A DNA stretch of 64,000 nt from Neelides folsomi (GCA_034687125.1 JAQGBZ010000087.1:143018-207017), one strand, 5' to 3'. Positions 14,064 to 26,436 are shown, counted from the first letter of the stretch. Numbers and translations: made by a program. Notes: generated by a model not told the origin, from the sequence alone.

Positions 14064-14906
14064 ATGAGTGAGACAGAAGTTAAGGAAGAGAAACTCAAGG
14101 ATGAAAAACCTGGAAAAGAAGTCGAAGATGTTCCTCCAGTTTCTGTTTCCGTTTCAAGAGAATCGTCAACTGGAGAAGGAAAACCTCAACTTCTCAAACC
14201 AAGTATGTATTGATTGGCTATGTAATTATTGATTATGTAAATGACAAAAATGGATAATAAAATTGTTAACTTTATTGAAATTTTAAAAGATTCTGTGATG
14301 ACGGAGAGCACTGGAAGTTACGAACCTGTCGAACCACACGATTCCTCCCTTAACCAACTGGCCAGAAACATGTTCGAAAAATCGGCCGAGTATTTGCAAG
14401 GAGAACTTCTTCAAGTTCAAGTAATAATACAAAAATGATTGATTTTCAATATTTTGAATAATTGAGGAGTTTATTGAAATGATTGAAAATTTCCAATTTG
14501 TATCGAAATTGAAAAATCTAATCATTTTTACCTGTTATAGGAGGATTACAGACTTCTTGAGAATCTGAATATTGCAACTGCAGCGAAATATTCAGACATG
14601 AGGCAGATTTCTGGAAACGTCGCCAAAAGGCTTGAAGAGCTAAATGAAAAATGTAATTGGGGATTATTTAACATTGCTTTCTCACATATTTAACTTTTTA
14701 TCTTATTTAAGAAAATTAGTTTTTAATAAAAGATTATGGATTAATTACAATTTCATTGATTTTGTTCAGTTCGAAGTCTCGCTCCTCTTCTTCTTCAAAT
14801 TGATCAAATTGAAGAGAGCGTGAACAAATTGGAACAAGCGGCCTACAAATTGGACAAATATTCGAAGCGTCTTGAGACAAAATTCAAGCAATTGGAAAAA
14901 AGATGA
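14064..14906 (+). CDS. BLOC1S2: BLOC-1 subunit 2 (biogenesis of lysosome-related organelles complex)
   Basis: Coiled-coil subunit of BLOC-1, shared with the BORC complex in animals; it acts in lysosome-related organelle biogenesis and lysosome positioning. Four exons: 14064-14202, 14290-14420, 14541-14652 and 14770-14906, giving 172 residues. The N-terminal ~80 residues are charged and poorly conserved ([15 protein letters not shown]). The conserved part starts [17 protein letters not shown], continues [10 protein letters not shown] and [21 protein letters not shown], then [20 protein letters not shown] and [19 protein letters not shown] at the very C-terminus, matching the family closely (human form: [36 protein letters not shown]). 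All junctions are GT-AG and keep frame. Length is typical once the extended N-terminus is allowed for. Confidence 0.96.
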
Positions 14907-15118
14907 AAATTCATATCATTCTTCGCCTTCTTCAAGTCAATCCTTGAATACTAGTCTTAATGATAATATTAATTAACTATTAATTACATTTTAATTAATT
15001 ATTCGTACAAGTTTTGATGAAAATTGTGGTTTTAATGAAAATGTGAAAAAATGCTTTTGAGCTTTTCCATGATTGTTATGTCGTTGCAGAAAGTTTATGA
15101 AAGTCATTCCATGAAATT

Positions 15119-15124
15119 AATAAA
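15119..15124 (+). promoter_or_regulatory. Polyadenylation signal of BLOC1S2
   Basis: AATAAA about 210 bases past the stop codon at 14904-14906. The fru-like gene converges from the other strand, with its last coding exon ending at 16986. Confidence 0.65.
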
Positions 15125-15129
15125 CAACA

Positions 15130-16985
15130 TTTATTGTAACATGTTAAAATTAGAGTGTATTTAGAGATAAGAATGTTGTTTAAATAAATGTTATCTTTTC
15201 TTAAGTACTTTAAACATACCCAATTATAGTACTTACAATAATCTTTTTTCATTTTTTACTTCCATTATTTGGACACTACAATCTAAACACAAATTATCAA
15301 CTAACCGAATTCCATTTTTTAAAAACTAACTACTAAAATTAACTAATAATTAACAAACTAACCAAACTAACTATAAAATAGTGTAAACCCGTCTCGAATT
15401 ATTTTTAAAAATATATTACATTTGATAACATCTCGTTAATTGTTCACTAAAATCCACAGTGTATTTAACAATATAACAATGTTTGCCTAATTATTTGCCT
15501 ACACTAATGTTATTTAAAATTAATTATTTAAGTAAAAGTACTAAAGCTAAGGGTTTAAATTAACCCATTGTTTGTAATCCTATACTTAATTCATAAGCCG
15601 TTGAACGTGCAATTAAAATTTGAACAAAGAAAATGCACAAGTGCTCTCATTGGTATAATTCAATCATCTCTTCATATAAAGCAAACAATTATCTATAATC
15701 ATTGTATTATCATTAGTCAGTAACCTAAGTTAGATTACATCTTTTAAATTATTGGTGATATTCTTTTAGTATACGGCTAAAATCTATAAGTTAAAATATT
15801 ATTAAACAATAGAAAAAATAAGCATTGTTTTATTTAGTCTCTTAAATATTCAAAATCACTAGCATTTAAAATTATTAGCTGAAATGGAACTTCACATTTT
15901 TAAATCATACCTTGTTTGAATTAAAATTCGTATATTTTTGTATTTGATAGTAAAATGGCAACTCGTGATTGAAACTAGACTAGGAAATCTTCCTTCATAA
16001 GGTGAAATATAAATATATTAAATTTGCTATATTGCTACATTATATTACTTTCATTGGAACATTAAAATAACGAAGTTCATTTTCAGACTCAATGTCAAAT
16101 CTGACTAAAAGTGACTTAAATAATGACATGGGTTATAAGTTCGATCGTTGATTACGACTGGAGTTAAAACTATTAAAATGACAACTCAATTAATAGTTGA
16201 TTCCTTAAATAAAATATTTTTGGCTTAAAGTCATTTTGAATGGATAACTTAAAGAGGAACATTAAAAAGTTTCATTGACTTAAAATCTTTGTTATAAATA
16301 TTAAAAACTAAATGGCAATTCTTGGTAATCAGCAGCTTATTTTAAACTGTTAAAAACAAAGGAACTTCATTATAATAAAAATAATTCTTAATCATAAATT
16401 CGACTGCTAAGAATATTTTTCCAATGCTAAAATGAATTTCTTTGCTTCATGGCACAAAATGATTAGAAACTACAGAATTGGAAATCATCTTCCTATTGGT
16501 CTTTAAAATGGCAAAACGACGGTAGCTACAATGCTCCAGTATAACCAGTACCGTTATTTAAGGAAATTGTAAGACTAGGAATTTTAGTAACTTTATATTA
16601 ATTTGGTTCGTTTCTTCTATTCAACCGGTTTAAAATAATCAAAATCTCATCGCAGACAAAAACTCCCTCAAAATCATATAAGTCTCTTCAGTAAAATTAA
16701 AATAATAGTTAAAAGAGTTAAAACATTAAAACAAGTTAAAATCTTAACTGAAAAACAATTACATTTAATTTAGAATCGCAATAAGGAGAAAACTCTTTAA
16801 ATCTTCAATTAGGCTAATTCTACTTAATAGGTATATTAATCAATATTTTTGCATTAAATTGTTATATATATATAAGTATTTTCATATTCAATATTTAACA
16901 TTTTTCTATAATTAACTAGATTAATTAGCATGTCAAATTTAATTTTATAGATTGTTAAAATTGTTAATTTATGGTCAAATATTCA
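15130..16985. other. Convergent intergenic region / 3' UTR of fru-like exon C
   Basis: AT-rich with no coding frame. It separates the 3' end of BLOC1S2 (+) from the most distal zinc-finger exon (-), so much of it may be 3' UTR of that isoform. No further C2H2 motif was found on the minus strand. Confidence 0.5.
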
Positions 16986-17224
16986 TCAAGTTTTATCTTC
17001 CTGTTTAATCTGCTTCCGCAATTCGAACTTCATCCCGTGTTGTTTCTTCATGTGAGTTTTCCAATAATCCTTCCGCTTGAACAAAGTCTGACAAATGGCA
17101 CAATGATAATTTCCCGGAAAGTGGACTCGATAATGCTGGTAGTCGTTTGACACGATTTTTCCGCAGAGCAAACATTGTTTTCGGTCAATTCGATCGCCCG
17201 ATCCGCCCACGCCCTCCGACACAG
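16986..17224 (-). CDS. fru: Alternative zinc-finger exon C of the fru-like gene
   Basis: Most distal terminal exon. It encodes two fingers: [18 protein letters not shown] (C-x2-C-x9-H-x3-H) and [22 protein letters not shown] (C-x2-C-x12-H-x4-H), joined by the short linker FPGNYH, then a basic tail ending KQEDKT before the stop. The chosen acceptor (AG at 17225-17226) follows a pyrimidine-rich stretch; a second in-frame acceptor at 17255-17256 would add 10 residues. Both give the same phase as exons A and B. Confidence 0.85.
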
Positions 17225-20200
17225 CTTCAAAGATGAGACAAGGTCGAGGAGCTCCTGGAATTCCAATCACCCACCACCGTCATTGAAACCCTCAACCAGT
17301 TTTAACCTCACTAATTTCCCTACTTTCCCCTTCACCTCGTTTAAAAAAGTGGAACGGTAAAGGAAGCTACAACTAAATTTAAAATTATAATAATTGTCAA
17401 TTAAATAATTTTTTAATTTAATTCTACTTGGCTTTAATTCAAATAAAAAAAATCTACAAAAGAAATAAAATTTATTGAAAAATCTACGCTCAAAAAATAT
17501 ATTCAATTCAAAAACTACAATGAAAATTACCAAAAAAATTCACTTTAGAAATTTCGAGAGATTTTGTCAAAAATCTTAGGATATTTACAAGAATTCTCTA
17601 TAAAAAAGTAAAAAAAAACAACTACAAAGAACATGCGAGGAATTAAAAATAAGAAGGAATTTTAAAGGAGAAAATAAAAAAGGAATTTGTTGTTTACACT
17701 TGGCACCAATTCCAACCACCCGCATTAAAACTACTTTCAATTAACTAATTGTAAGGTAAATAAAAAAATAAAATGATTAAAAAGCCTCGCTAAAGGAATC
17801 CCTCACTCGCCAAACCCCCAAAAGCGAAAAATAGGAACTGAAATTAAATGATTTGTGTGTAAGTGAATGGATCAGTGAATTTTTTTTATTTTTCCAATTT
17901 CAGACACTCGATGGTTCTTTCACATATTTGCTTTTTTACATTCATCGCTACATTTATATTCTTAATACACCTGACCTTAATTACAATATAATGCTCATAT
18001 TGAACTAATTTTAAAGTGATAAAGGTAATATATGTAATATGAATGTAATTGTTCCATCTATAATATTTCATTCCATTTTTTAATCAAGTAATTTAAAATT
18101 ACCTTACGTTGTCAATGTAGACTCTTCAATTCGCAACTTATTTATTTTAATAAGAATTAATTAAATTTTAATTATAAACTTGTAATATACTGTAAATATA
18201 TTATCATATTATTAATTATATTAATTATGGAACTAGTTGTAGTACAATTGACAGTAAGAAGGTTTTTTATATTTAGTAATATAGCCTTGTGTGTGAAATA
18301 ACACGAGAGGGACGAACATTGAAAAATTACCTTTTTATAAAGATTTATTTGTATAATTAATAAGAGTCATATATTTCAGTAATATATTAGTAATATATCA
18401 TGTGTAGTTAATTGTAGTACGTATAATAATATATTCGCATATATTTAATATAATATATAGAATCCAATACACGAGAGAGGCAGTATTACAACATTTACCA
18501 TTTATGTGTCTACGTGGCTAAATTTTTCAAATATTTTTATAAATTTTGTAAGACAAACATTATAATTCTTTTTTTCCTATTAAATGACAGTCCCCGAGTT
18601 GTAAGAAGTCTCTGAGAAGTACACGTTTTATATTTTTAGTAAGGCGAAGAAGAAATTACAAATTCTCTTCTTTTTAGTCATTTGTAAGATTTAATTTTAA
18701 ATTGTAATTAATTAATTTTAGGAAAATTACCAATTTAGAACAATTTAAGTATAATCTTAATACATGTGTGTATAGAAAGTTCACGTACAATATGTATTGA
18801 TGTATTCAATGCTTAAATAGGTTTTACAGTTTTTTTAAAGTCTCAAGAGATTGTTAAAGGAGGGGAATTTGAAGGTTTTAAAAAATATCCAACGTTTTTC
18901 CAACGTTTCTGTACAATGTGCAGGAATTACATCAAATTTTACCGTGTGTGATTATTTATTTAATTTGACTAAAATCTAATAATTTTTTTTAAAAGATATC
19001 CAAAATCGACAAAGCCAATAAGCCAAGTCTAAATCGTAATTGTAATTAGATTTATTTATATATGGTCGTTGAAAAAAATGATTGTTGATTTTAATATTGA
19101 TATATCAAATTCGTTTTTAAGGTCAAATTGACCATAATTAAGTGTAAATGAAATTAAGGAATTATTTTAATTAAGAAAAAGGTGACAAGATTGAAAAAAG
19201 AAAATGAGACTAAAAGTGAAGGAAATGATTGTTAAAACATTATTTAGCACTTGCACAATAAAACCAATGCCTTAAAGTTAGTTAATTAAACATATTATGT
19301 AATTAAACATCCATTCTCAAATAAGTCAAATGCATTTCTTTCGCATGTATTCTCTGAAATTATTATTAAAGGTACTTAAAATTAAAGTTATTTAATTAAA
19401 AATTAGCAATAAAATAACATTTGAAGTTTTAGGACTAAAGGCAGGCAGAATTATTAAACCACGTGTGTATTTGTTTGAAAACTGAAGTTGGATTAAACAA
19501 ACTGAAATTAACTTTTAAAGTTAATTAACTTTAAATTACAAATTACAACTCATTAAATAGTAATTAAATCCTCTAAAACTAATCTTAATAATAATAAATT
19601 TTAATGATTATTAAATATTAATGAATATGGTAAGTTTTTGGTATTCGTCAACCGGACCAAACGAGTTTTTGTGTCTGTGTGTGCACCATGAAATATAAAA
19701 GTGAGACTTTTACATTTGAAAAACACATTTTTACAAATCAAAGGTCTACGTTACTTTTTTTATCATTAATGTGTGTACAATTACAATTCTTAAAAATAGG
19801 CATGACTCTAATTGTGTATCTACATATTCCTCTAATCGGTTAATTACAATTTACTAAAGGTCTTTTCAAATAGACCAAATTACCTTCCTTACAAATTACG
19901 TATTCAATGGCTCAATTAACATTTAACTCTATTTGTAAGATTTAGATTTACGTGTGTTGGCAAAACATAAAATTTGAATTTAATAACAAAAAAATTCCCT
20001 CCAATTTACCCCTTTAGGACTAAAAACTGAAATTTTAATCCGGGAATTTTTAAATACTATTTTAAATGTAATTTACATTTTATTCTTTGTAATATTAAAC
20101 CACCGTGCATTTCATTTACCTAAATCCTTTAAAGTTATTATTTTAATTCCTACTTCTTTTATGTACAGAGAGTTTAGTCAAAAAAATAATAATGAATAAA

Positions 20201-23200
20201 TGTTTGTTAGGTACGTGAGAACTGTTTCCCTTTTTTCATATAACTTCCCATAAATTTACACTTTCGCGCCTTCGTCCACCTTAACTTTTTAAAAAATGAC
20301 TTCAAAAGTTCCCTTTGAATTAAAGCTGCCTTCCATTACAGAGAACGCGGAAAAAAATAACTAGAATTCCATACGTATCTTTCCATCTTGGAACGAAAAA
20401 AAATTAATATTTAGCCTAAAACACCCTCACTATTTAATTGTACAAATACTGTCTGTCTTCCTATTTAATTCTTAATTGACCGAAAAAACCAGAGCAAAAA
20501 GCACTCACCGAGTTTAAATATACTTTTAAATTTCCCTTCCAAAACCGAAAGTATTTAAAAAATATATTCCAATAATGCTAAAAACTACAATTTTATAATT
20601 TTGGTCTAATTCCTCAATTTTTCATCACGTGATTATCTATATATTTATTTTTTTAGTTAAATATAAAGGATTTAAAATAATAAAAACAAAAACAATTCTC
20701 ATTTGTGTAAAATACCTGAATTCCTCACTTATTAATATAATTTATTAATTTGTGATTAACATTAATTAATTAATCTTTGTCATTTATTTAATGACACTTT
20801 GTCTCATTTAAAGGCACAATTTTTGGGATCTACTTTTGTAAAATAAAACCTACATTTCGAGTGTTTTAGTATTTAGGACAAGTGAAATTAAAGTTAAATA
20901 AAATTAATAAACGAAAAAAAACAAACTTTCCTCTTTCACACAAAAAGTTTTATAATAAATTGAATAAATTCCTATTTAGTAAAATACCCCTTCATACCTT
21001 TTTCTATCTAATAATATTAAAAATTAAATCTACTCAAAAACTATCGTTAAAACTAATGATTGACGTCAAAATTTGGTTTGGATTATATTAAAGAATAGTC
21101 TGTATTTGATTGCACAAAGTGTATCTCTTTTCCTACAATAAAACTTTCCATTGTAAATTGTAAATTATCTCTCAAGCAAAAAGAATTCGTCAAAAGTGTG
21201 TCTGTTGGTTTAATTTTAATAAAATTTAAAATTAACACACTTAAATAATGAAACTCTTTTAAATCCTCTACTAAAACTGATGTGTACACATTTCCTATAG
21301 GTATGTTAAATAAATGTATTAAACCCCTCTGGCCCTCCAAAATCCCTACATCGATTTGGCCAAATTTGGCCAAACGGATTTTCAAACGTTTTTTAAGTTT
21401 AATTTAACACAACAGTTTTTCTTCTTACTTTTACAGTTTTTTAAGCCTTTTTAATCTTAGAAGCTATTCCAATAATTAGTAAAGTATAATGGATTACTCG
21501 GGTTTTTGAACGATTGAAAATCCGTTTTTATAAATTCGCGTCTGGCGCGGGTTGTAGTATCACACAGGGGAGTGTCGGAGGTCTTTTCCGGTGAAGTCGG
21601 CTTGGGCGGCAGAGATGAGGGACACAAGGGTCGAAGCGGCCGAGCAGTTTGGACTCGTGGAGTTTGAGTTTGAGTTGTTTGGGCCGGCCGGTGAGGACTT
21701 TGGCTTCCCGTGCTTCACCCGGACGTGGGCGTTGAGGTTGTCACTTCTGGTGTAGACACAGGGGCAGTAGGGACAGGAGTAAGTTCCAGGCATGTGGACG
21801 AACCTGTGTTTCCGTCCTCTAACCAACTTCCCACACAATTTGCACCGCTTCAAATGCGGGCTCCCCTTCACCTTCTCGAATATCGAGCCGTAGATGCGCC
21901 CTGAAAATCACCCCCAAGGTCATAAGTCACCCTACATAAGTCACCAATCTCCAAAGGTCAAATAACTCAAAGATCCAAAAATTTCTCCCTCACCTCACTA
22001 CTTTAATTCCCTCAACTTTATCCCATAATTGACTAACAAAATTATTTGGTTCCTGACTTGGACAATTTACTCCTATTTTGAAACTCATTTACAAATTAAC
22101 TACAATTAATGTCAGTAATTAATTAATATCAGTAATTAATAAAATCAATTAAATGATGTTGTATAATTAATCAAAATAGGTAATATATAATAATTACCAA
22201 TAAATTAAATTTAGTTTAAATGAGATATCGATCTTTCCTAAACAAACAGCTAACAAAGGTGAATGAATTGAATGAGAGAAATCATTTGGAACGACTATGT
22301 GAGAAATGCCCGAGTTTAATTAATTAAATTAAAAATGAAAGGCAATTGACAATTTGTCCTTCTTCATTTACATCATTTCAAAGAACACCTGGATATTTTG
22401 AAATTGGGGTCAAAGGGGGAAGGGACGAAACGAGATAAAGGCACAAAGCCTCAGAATTCACTCACTCAGAAAGGATCCCATTTAATATTAGCAAATTGGC
22501 AGTAGAGAAAAGCGTAACAGGTTGAATTAACTCCAATTATCAATCCATTTGTTGGAAGACAACAAAGGCAGAGTGGAATGAAATATTTAATTAAACCTTC
22601 GCCAAACCACCAACATGAATCTCCACTTTCCTCCAAAAATCCTAAAATTCAATTTTTACCTAATTTTACCATTAATTGGTTTTATTCCGATTAATTTGTT
22701 TGATAATTTTGGAAATTAAAAAAATTGAGCAAAAAACCGGGAAAGTCATTTTGTGCAAATCTTATTTCGTCGCAATGAATAGCAAGATGGTAATTTTGCA
22801 TTATAATGTGAATGATTTTGAATTTAATTGGAATTACTTTGCATTTTCGAAGGACTATTTTGTGCAGAGTGTTGCAAAGGGAGTTGGATGAGGAGGTTAA
22901 AAATTGTATTTAGCGATGCGAGGACAGGAATGACCTCGTAAGATGGAAATGAGGGCTTTTAAACATCACGTCTAAACATATTCCAGAACACTTCACAATA
23001 ATTTGTGATTACTCCACCGCATGACATGAATATTTTGAACCATGGTTCTCTCACTATCACCATTACCATCATTTGAATAATATAGCAATAGTCATCAACG
23101 TCATTACTTCTCTTTTATTAACACATGGAGAAATATCCTAAGATCTACATATATCAAATACAATAAATATAAATATATTTCATATTTAAAAGTATACCAA

Positions 23201-23680
23201 GAACGTATTTAAAGTTATAATATATCTAACTACATAACATAATGTATAGATCATCTCTTCTTAATCTCTTTGTAATTCTAATGCTAATAGGATTTATATA
23301 TTCTCAATATAACAGTTTGACTTGCATTGTTAACAAGGATTGTATTTAACATCTTCATGTTGATTCGTCCGCTATCTTCTTATAATTATGACGAGCTTCT
23401 AATTACCATATACTTATGTATTTGGTAATTTTCCTACCTTATTTCCCTATTTATGGAGTAGCAATAAGGTCTATTATATTAACGTAAGTCTCATTTATTT
23501 AGAAATAATGATTAGACCATTTTTCTACATTTGGCAAAAACTACTCATTTCTCCTTTTTAAATAAAGCTTATAAAGATTACCAATCTTCTATCAATTTAA
23601 AAAGTATTTTATATTCTTTAAGTTAATTTTATAACTTTTTCGGCACCAAGAATATATATCTCAAAGTAGTAGATATTTTA

Positions 23681-23711
<31 letters not shown>

Positions 23712-26105
23712 CAGTACCTAATTTTATGTCTTTAATATTTAGATATTTAACAGATCTATTTGTATATAATATGGAATTAATTGAGTTGGAAGAAATTGAA
23801 TTTGCTTTTGACTTTGGGTAATCTCATGAGGGAAGTCGTTGTTTGCAATTGACAGTGTTGATTTTGTGGTAGACTCTGAGGTGATTTCTGAGAGTTGACT
23901 CTCTCGGGTACTCGTGTCCGCAAATGGAGCAAGAGAACCGCCGTGGGCCAGGCAAGAGAAGAAGCCGAGGCCCGAGTCTCGCCCGTCGAGACTCTGCAAC
24001 AAACAACAACACCTCTTATTTCTCACAAAAATATACAACTTCAGAAATCTCCTCAGATTCTTCCTAAATTCAAACTTTCCCCTTTAAACTAATAAACAAT
24101 TAAATACAGAAATTGTATTTAATTTAACATAATATTAACAGTGTATCCACAAATTTTCCATCTAATTCTTAAATGATTTATTGGAATATTTTAATCAAAT
24201 TCGAAATTGTCATTTGGCCATACTAAATAACGAAGTAAAAAGATGACCACGCATGCTCTCACATATTTAGGAGAAACTCCATCGGTTCCATTAAACCCTC
24301 ATTCAAATTCATGTAAAGCTTCATTAAATATTCAACAGTCTGCCTTCAATATTGTAGTTGGCAATAAACTAAAAATATCCTATCAATTTCACCATTTGCC
24401 TCTCTCCACTCTCATCAACATCTTTCCCATGTCCAATTCCCTTAACTAACTATTTCCTATCTCACTAATTGCTTTCTAAAACCTTTTAACTTTCCACCAT
24501 TTTTAATTTTCACAATTTTCCCTCCCCTGATTTTGCCAAATAGAAAACAAGGTAGGTATATGAAAATGAGGATGATGATGGAAATTATGAATTTATTAAA
24601 TCGCCGGGCAGAAATCAGAAATGGACCCCTCTCTAAAAACACTACTTTTTTAAGATATTTAATTAACATTAAGGAAAATACTTTGTCTTGGACGCCAAGT
24701 GTTTTTCGTAGTGAGGTGAGAGGGAAAAGAAGCGAAAAAGAAGGAACAATGAGGCAACTAAAGGATAGAAAAAGGTAAATTCAAATTAAATCTCACCGTC
24801 TGTCATTTCAAGTCCGTCCGCATTTGAAGATCCCATATGGTCCGAGTCGCCTCCTTCGCACTTCATTTCATCGTCACTCGATTTGCCCTAAAGGTCAAAG
24901 GAGGTCAAAACTTAACAAATCTTTCATCCATCACTCAAATATCTAATTAACTATATATTATTTAACTAACTCTGTGTAAAAAGTTAAAAAAATTGGCTGA
25001 ATATTCAAATTAATTTATATTTGCATAATTTAGTCAATTGTAGTTAAATATTAATGGAAAAGTAACGAGATAATTTTGAATTTAATTTGAATGTTGAATA
25101 AATTGTAAATTGTAATTGCAAAATTTAAGTACGAGTAATGAGGCAGCATTAGGATAATAGCCAATCGTATAGCGATCGTCCATCCCATCATCGTCATCAT
25201 CATCGTCGTCGTCTTCTACTTTCAAGTTCATATTTGGGTCGACCTCAAACTCGTCGTCGCTCTTCGTCCCTCCAGAGTCTCCAATCACAGGCATGAGGAA
25301 AGAAGTCGGGTCGAGGATGGGGGCAGGTGAGTCTTTGTCTCCCCCCTTCCCTTTCCCAATGGCGATGAGGGCAGGGGGAGACGGCCGACTCCCGGAACTT
25401 GACACGATCGGAACAACTTCCATTCCTCCTCGATGAAGCCCAGTTTCCAATTTCAACAATGCTTCCTATGAAATTAAATAATTGAAATTAAATTATTATC
25501 ATTATCAATTAATTAATTATTAGTAATACTTAGTAATGGTGACTGATGATTAATGAAATTAATTATCTTACAACATGATGGTTATTGGATGGTACAATAT
25601 CTTGGTCCTCATTGGAGCTCGTCGAAGGCCTTCTTCGTTTCCTGGACGGGGGATCCGGTCTGGCTGAGGAGCCTTCACTGTGTTTGTTATTTTCTTGGGG
25701 ATGATGATGGTGATGGTCTTTCGCAGCTCCGTCGGGGCCCTCGGTCAGCCCGCGGATCTTCAGGGCCTCGGCGGTCTTGAGGAAGTCCGAGAGAGAGGAT
25801 TGACTCACGTTGACCTCCCCTTTATACATGAAGGAAATGAGGGCCTTCATTTCAGCTCCCTTGATGTCCTTCATGAAGATGATGGGATGCGGGTGGGAGT
25901 TGGAGAGGAGCAGCGATTCAAAGTACGGGGAACACGCTGAGAGCACCGTTTGGTGCGCTTTGAACGTCTGACCCTCACAGGCCAAAGTGACGTCCGTGAG
26001 GGACTCTTGCTGTAACAGCCGGTCGAGAACTTCCATGAAATTACTTGCATGGTTGTTCCACCGGAGACAAAAATGTTGGTCCACGCCCCCCATCCTACAC
26101 GATAC
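16986..26105 (-). CDS. fru: fruitless-like BTB zinc-finger transcription factor with three alternative terminal exons
   Basis: Nuclear transcription factor of the insect BTB-ZF group. Shared exons: 25572-26105 (BTB), 25133-25465 and 24797-24887 (linkers). Alternative terminal exons: 23824-23993 (A), 21560-21900 (B) and 16986-17224 (C). The last shared exon ends with one base of a codon, and A, B and C each begin with two bases, so each splices in frame, giving about 371, 428 and 394 residues. The BTB motifs [15 protein letters not shown] and [12 protein letters not shown] fit fruitless better than lola, abrupt, psq or mamo, which have HK rather than HQ; lola-like remains possible. In flies such genes choose 3' finger pairs by alternative splicing, with roles in neural wiring and, for fru, sexual behaviour. 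The 5' UTR must start upstream, since an acceptor lies at 26106-26107. Confidence 0.88.
17255..21559. other. fru: Intron between alternative exons B and C (with 3' UTR of B)
   Basis: About 4.3 kb of AT-rich DNA with no recognisable exon. The minus-strand open frame at 21083-21385 lies where the 3' UTR of exon B is expected and has no domain. No third finger pair was found by scanning for the C2H2 spacing. Confidence 0.55.
21560..21900 (-). CDS. fru: Alternative zinc-finger exon B of the fru-like gene
   Basis: Acceptor TTTTCAG with AG at 21901-21902. The exon opens [19 protein letters not shown], then two fingers: [17 protein letters not shown] (C-x2-C-x8-H-x3-H) and [22 protein letters not shown] (C-x2-C-x12-H-x4-H), linked by MPGTYS. 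A Ser/Asn-rich tail of about 50 residues follows ([16 protein letters not shown]) to the stop at 21560. It has the highest G+C of the three alternatives and the longest tail. Confidence 0.9.
21903..23823. other. fru: Intron between alternative exons A and B (with 3' UTR of A)
   Basis: AT-rich, no recognisable exon; the plus-strand open frame at 22676-22891 is not supported. It includes a (TA)n microsatellite at about 23686-23711. Confidence 0.55.
23686..23711. repeat. (TA)n microsatellite
   Basis: Uninterrupted TA dinucleotides, about 13 units, just past the 3' end of exon A on the minus strand. Confidence 0.85.
23824..23993 (-). CDS. fru: Alternative zinc-finger exon A of the fru-like gene, only one intact finger
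   Basis: Acceptor TTGTTTGTTGCAG with AG at 23994-23995, preceded by a strong pyrimidine tract. It encodes [20 protein letters not shown], then one C2H2 finger [22 protein letters not shown] (C-x2-C-x12-H-x4-H) and a short tail to a TGA at 23824-23826. The segment before the finger aligns in position and in its PG linker with finger 1 of exons B and C, but has lost both Cys and both His. Splice phase is identical to B and C. Confidence 0.82.
24797..24887 (-). CDS. fru: Shared linker exon 3 of the fru-like gene
   Basis: A 91-nt exon too short to be obvious as an open frame. Acceptor CCTTTAG (AG at 24888-24889) and donor G|GTGAGA (from 24796). It encodes [16 protein letters not shown] and [14 protein letters not shown] plus the first base of a Gly, Glu or Ala codon. 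It enters in phase 0 from exon 2 and leaves in phase 1, which is what lets all three finger exons join. Confidence 0.8.
25133..25465 (-). CDS. fru: Shared linker exon 2 of the fru-like gene, acidic
   Basis: 333 nt in phase 0 (111 codons). Acceptor TTTCATAG (AG at 25466-25467), donor CTC|GTACTT. It starts [14 protein letters not shown], continues with a Pro/Ser/Gly-rich stretch, then [15 protein letters not shown] followed by a run of nine Asp. LKVE fits the sumoylation consensus (hydrophobic-K-x-E). The donor is weaker than the others, but no better in-frame GT lies near. Confidence 0.8.
25572..26105 (-). CDS. fru: BTB exon of the fru-like gene
   Basis: Coding from ATG 26093, 174 codons in phase 0; the donor GTAAGA begins at 25571. 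A BTB/POZ dimerisation domain covers residues about 5-118: [62 protein letters not shown], and [21 protein letters not shown] with IRGLTE. After it come a His run ([10 protein letters not shown]), a basic likely nuclear localisation signal RKRRRP and a Ser-rich stretch. An acceptor TTTTTTAG (AG at 26106-26107) 12 bases before the ATG shows at least one non-coding upstream exon. Confidence 0.95.
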
Positions 26106-26418
26106 CTAAAAAAGTAAAAGTAAAATTTAGTTAAAATTGTAATAAAAAACGGTTAAAATTTATTATTTAAATAATTAATTAAGATTTGTATATTTAACTA
26201 CGATTTAAAACATTGATCAAAAATGAAAATGCTCTCATTTTGGAACATAAAACTATTTGTAAAATTAACTCATATTTTCTAATTAATTTAATTTAAATTA
26301 AATTTTAATGATTTTTTCGTCAGTTCTTAATTCATAATTTAAATACTTTAATTTTAATATGATTTCTAAATCCTGTTAAACTTAAGCTTGTAAATATGAG
26401 CCATGTAAAAAGAATAAG

Positions 26419-26436
26419 ATCATCATCATCATCATC
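26419..26436. repeat. (ATC)6 microsatellite
   Basis: Six exact ATC units in the presumed upstream intron of the fru-like gene. Confidence 0.8.

Noticed and set aside
21083-21385. 100-codon minus-strand open frame
   Set aside because: Located where the 3' UTR of zinc-finger exon B is expected; no domain and no splice sites supporting it.
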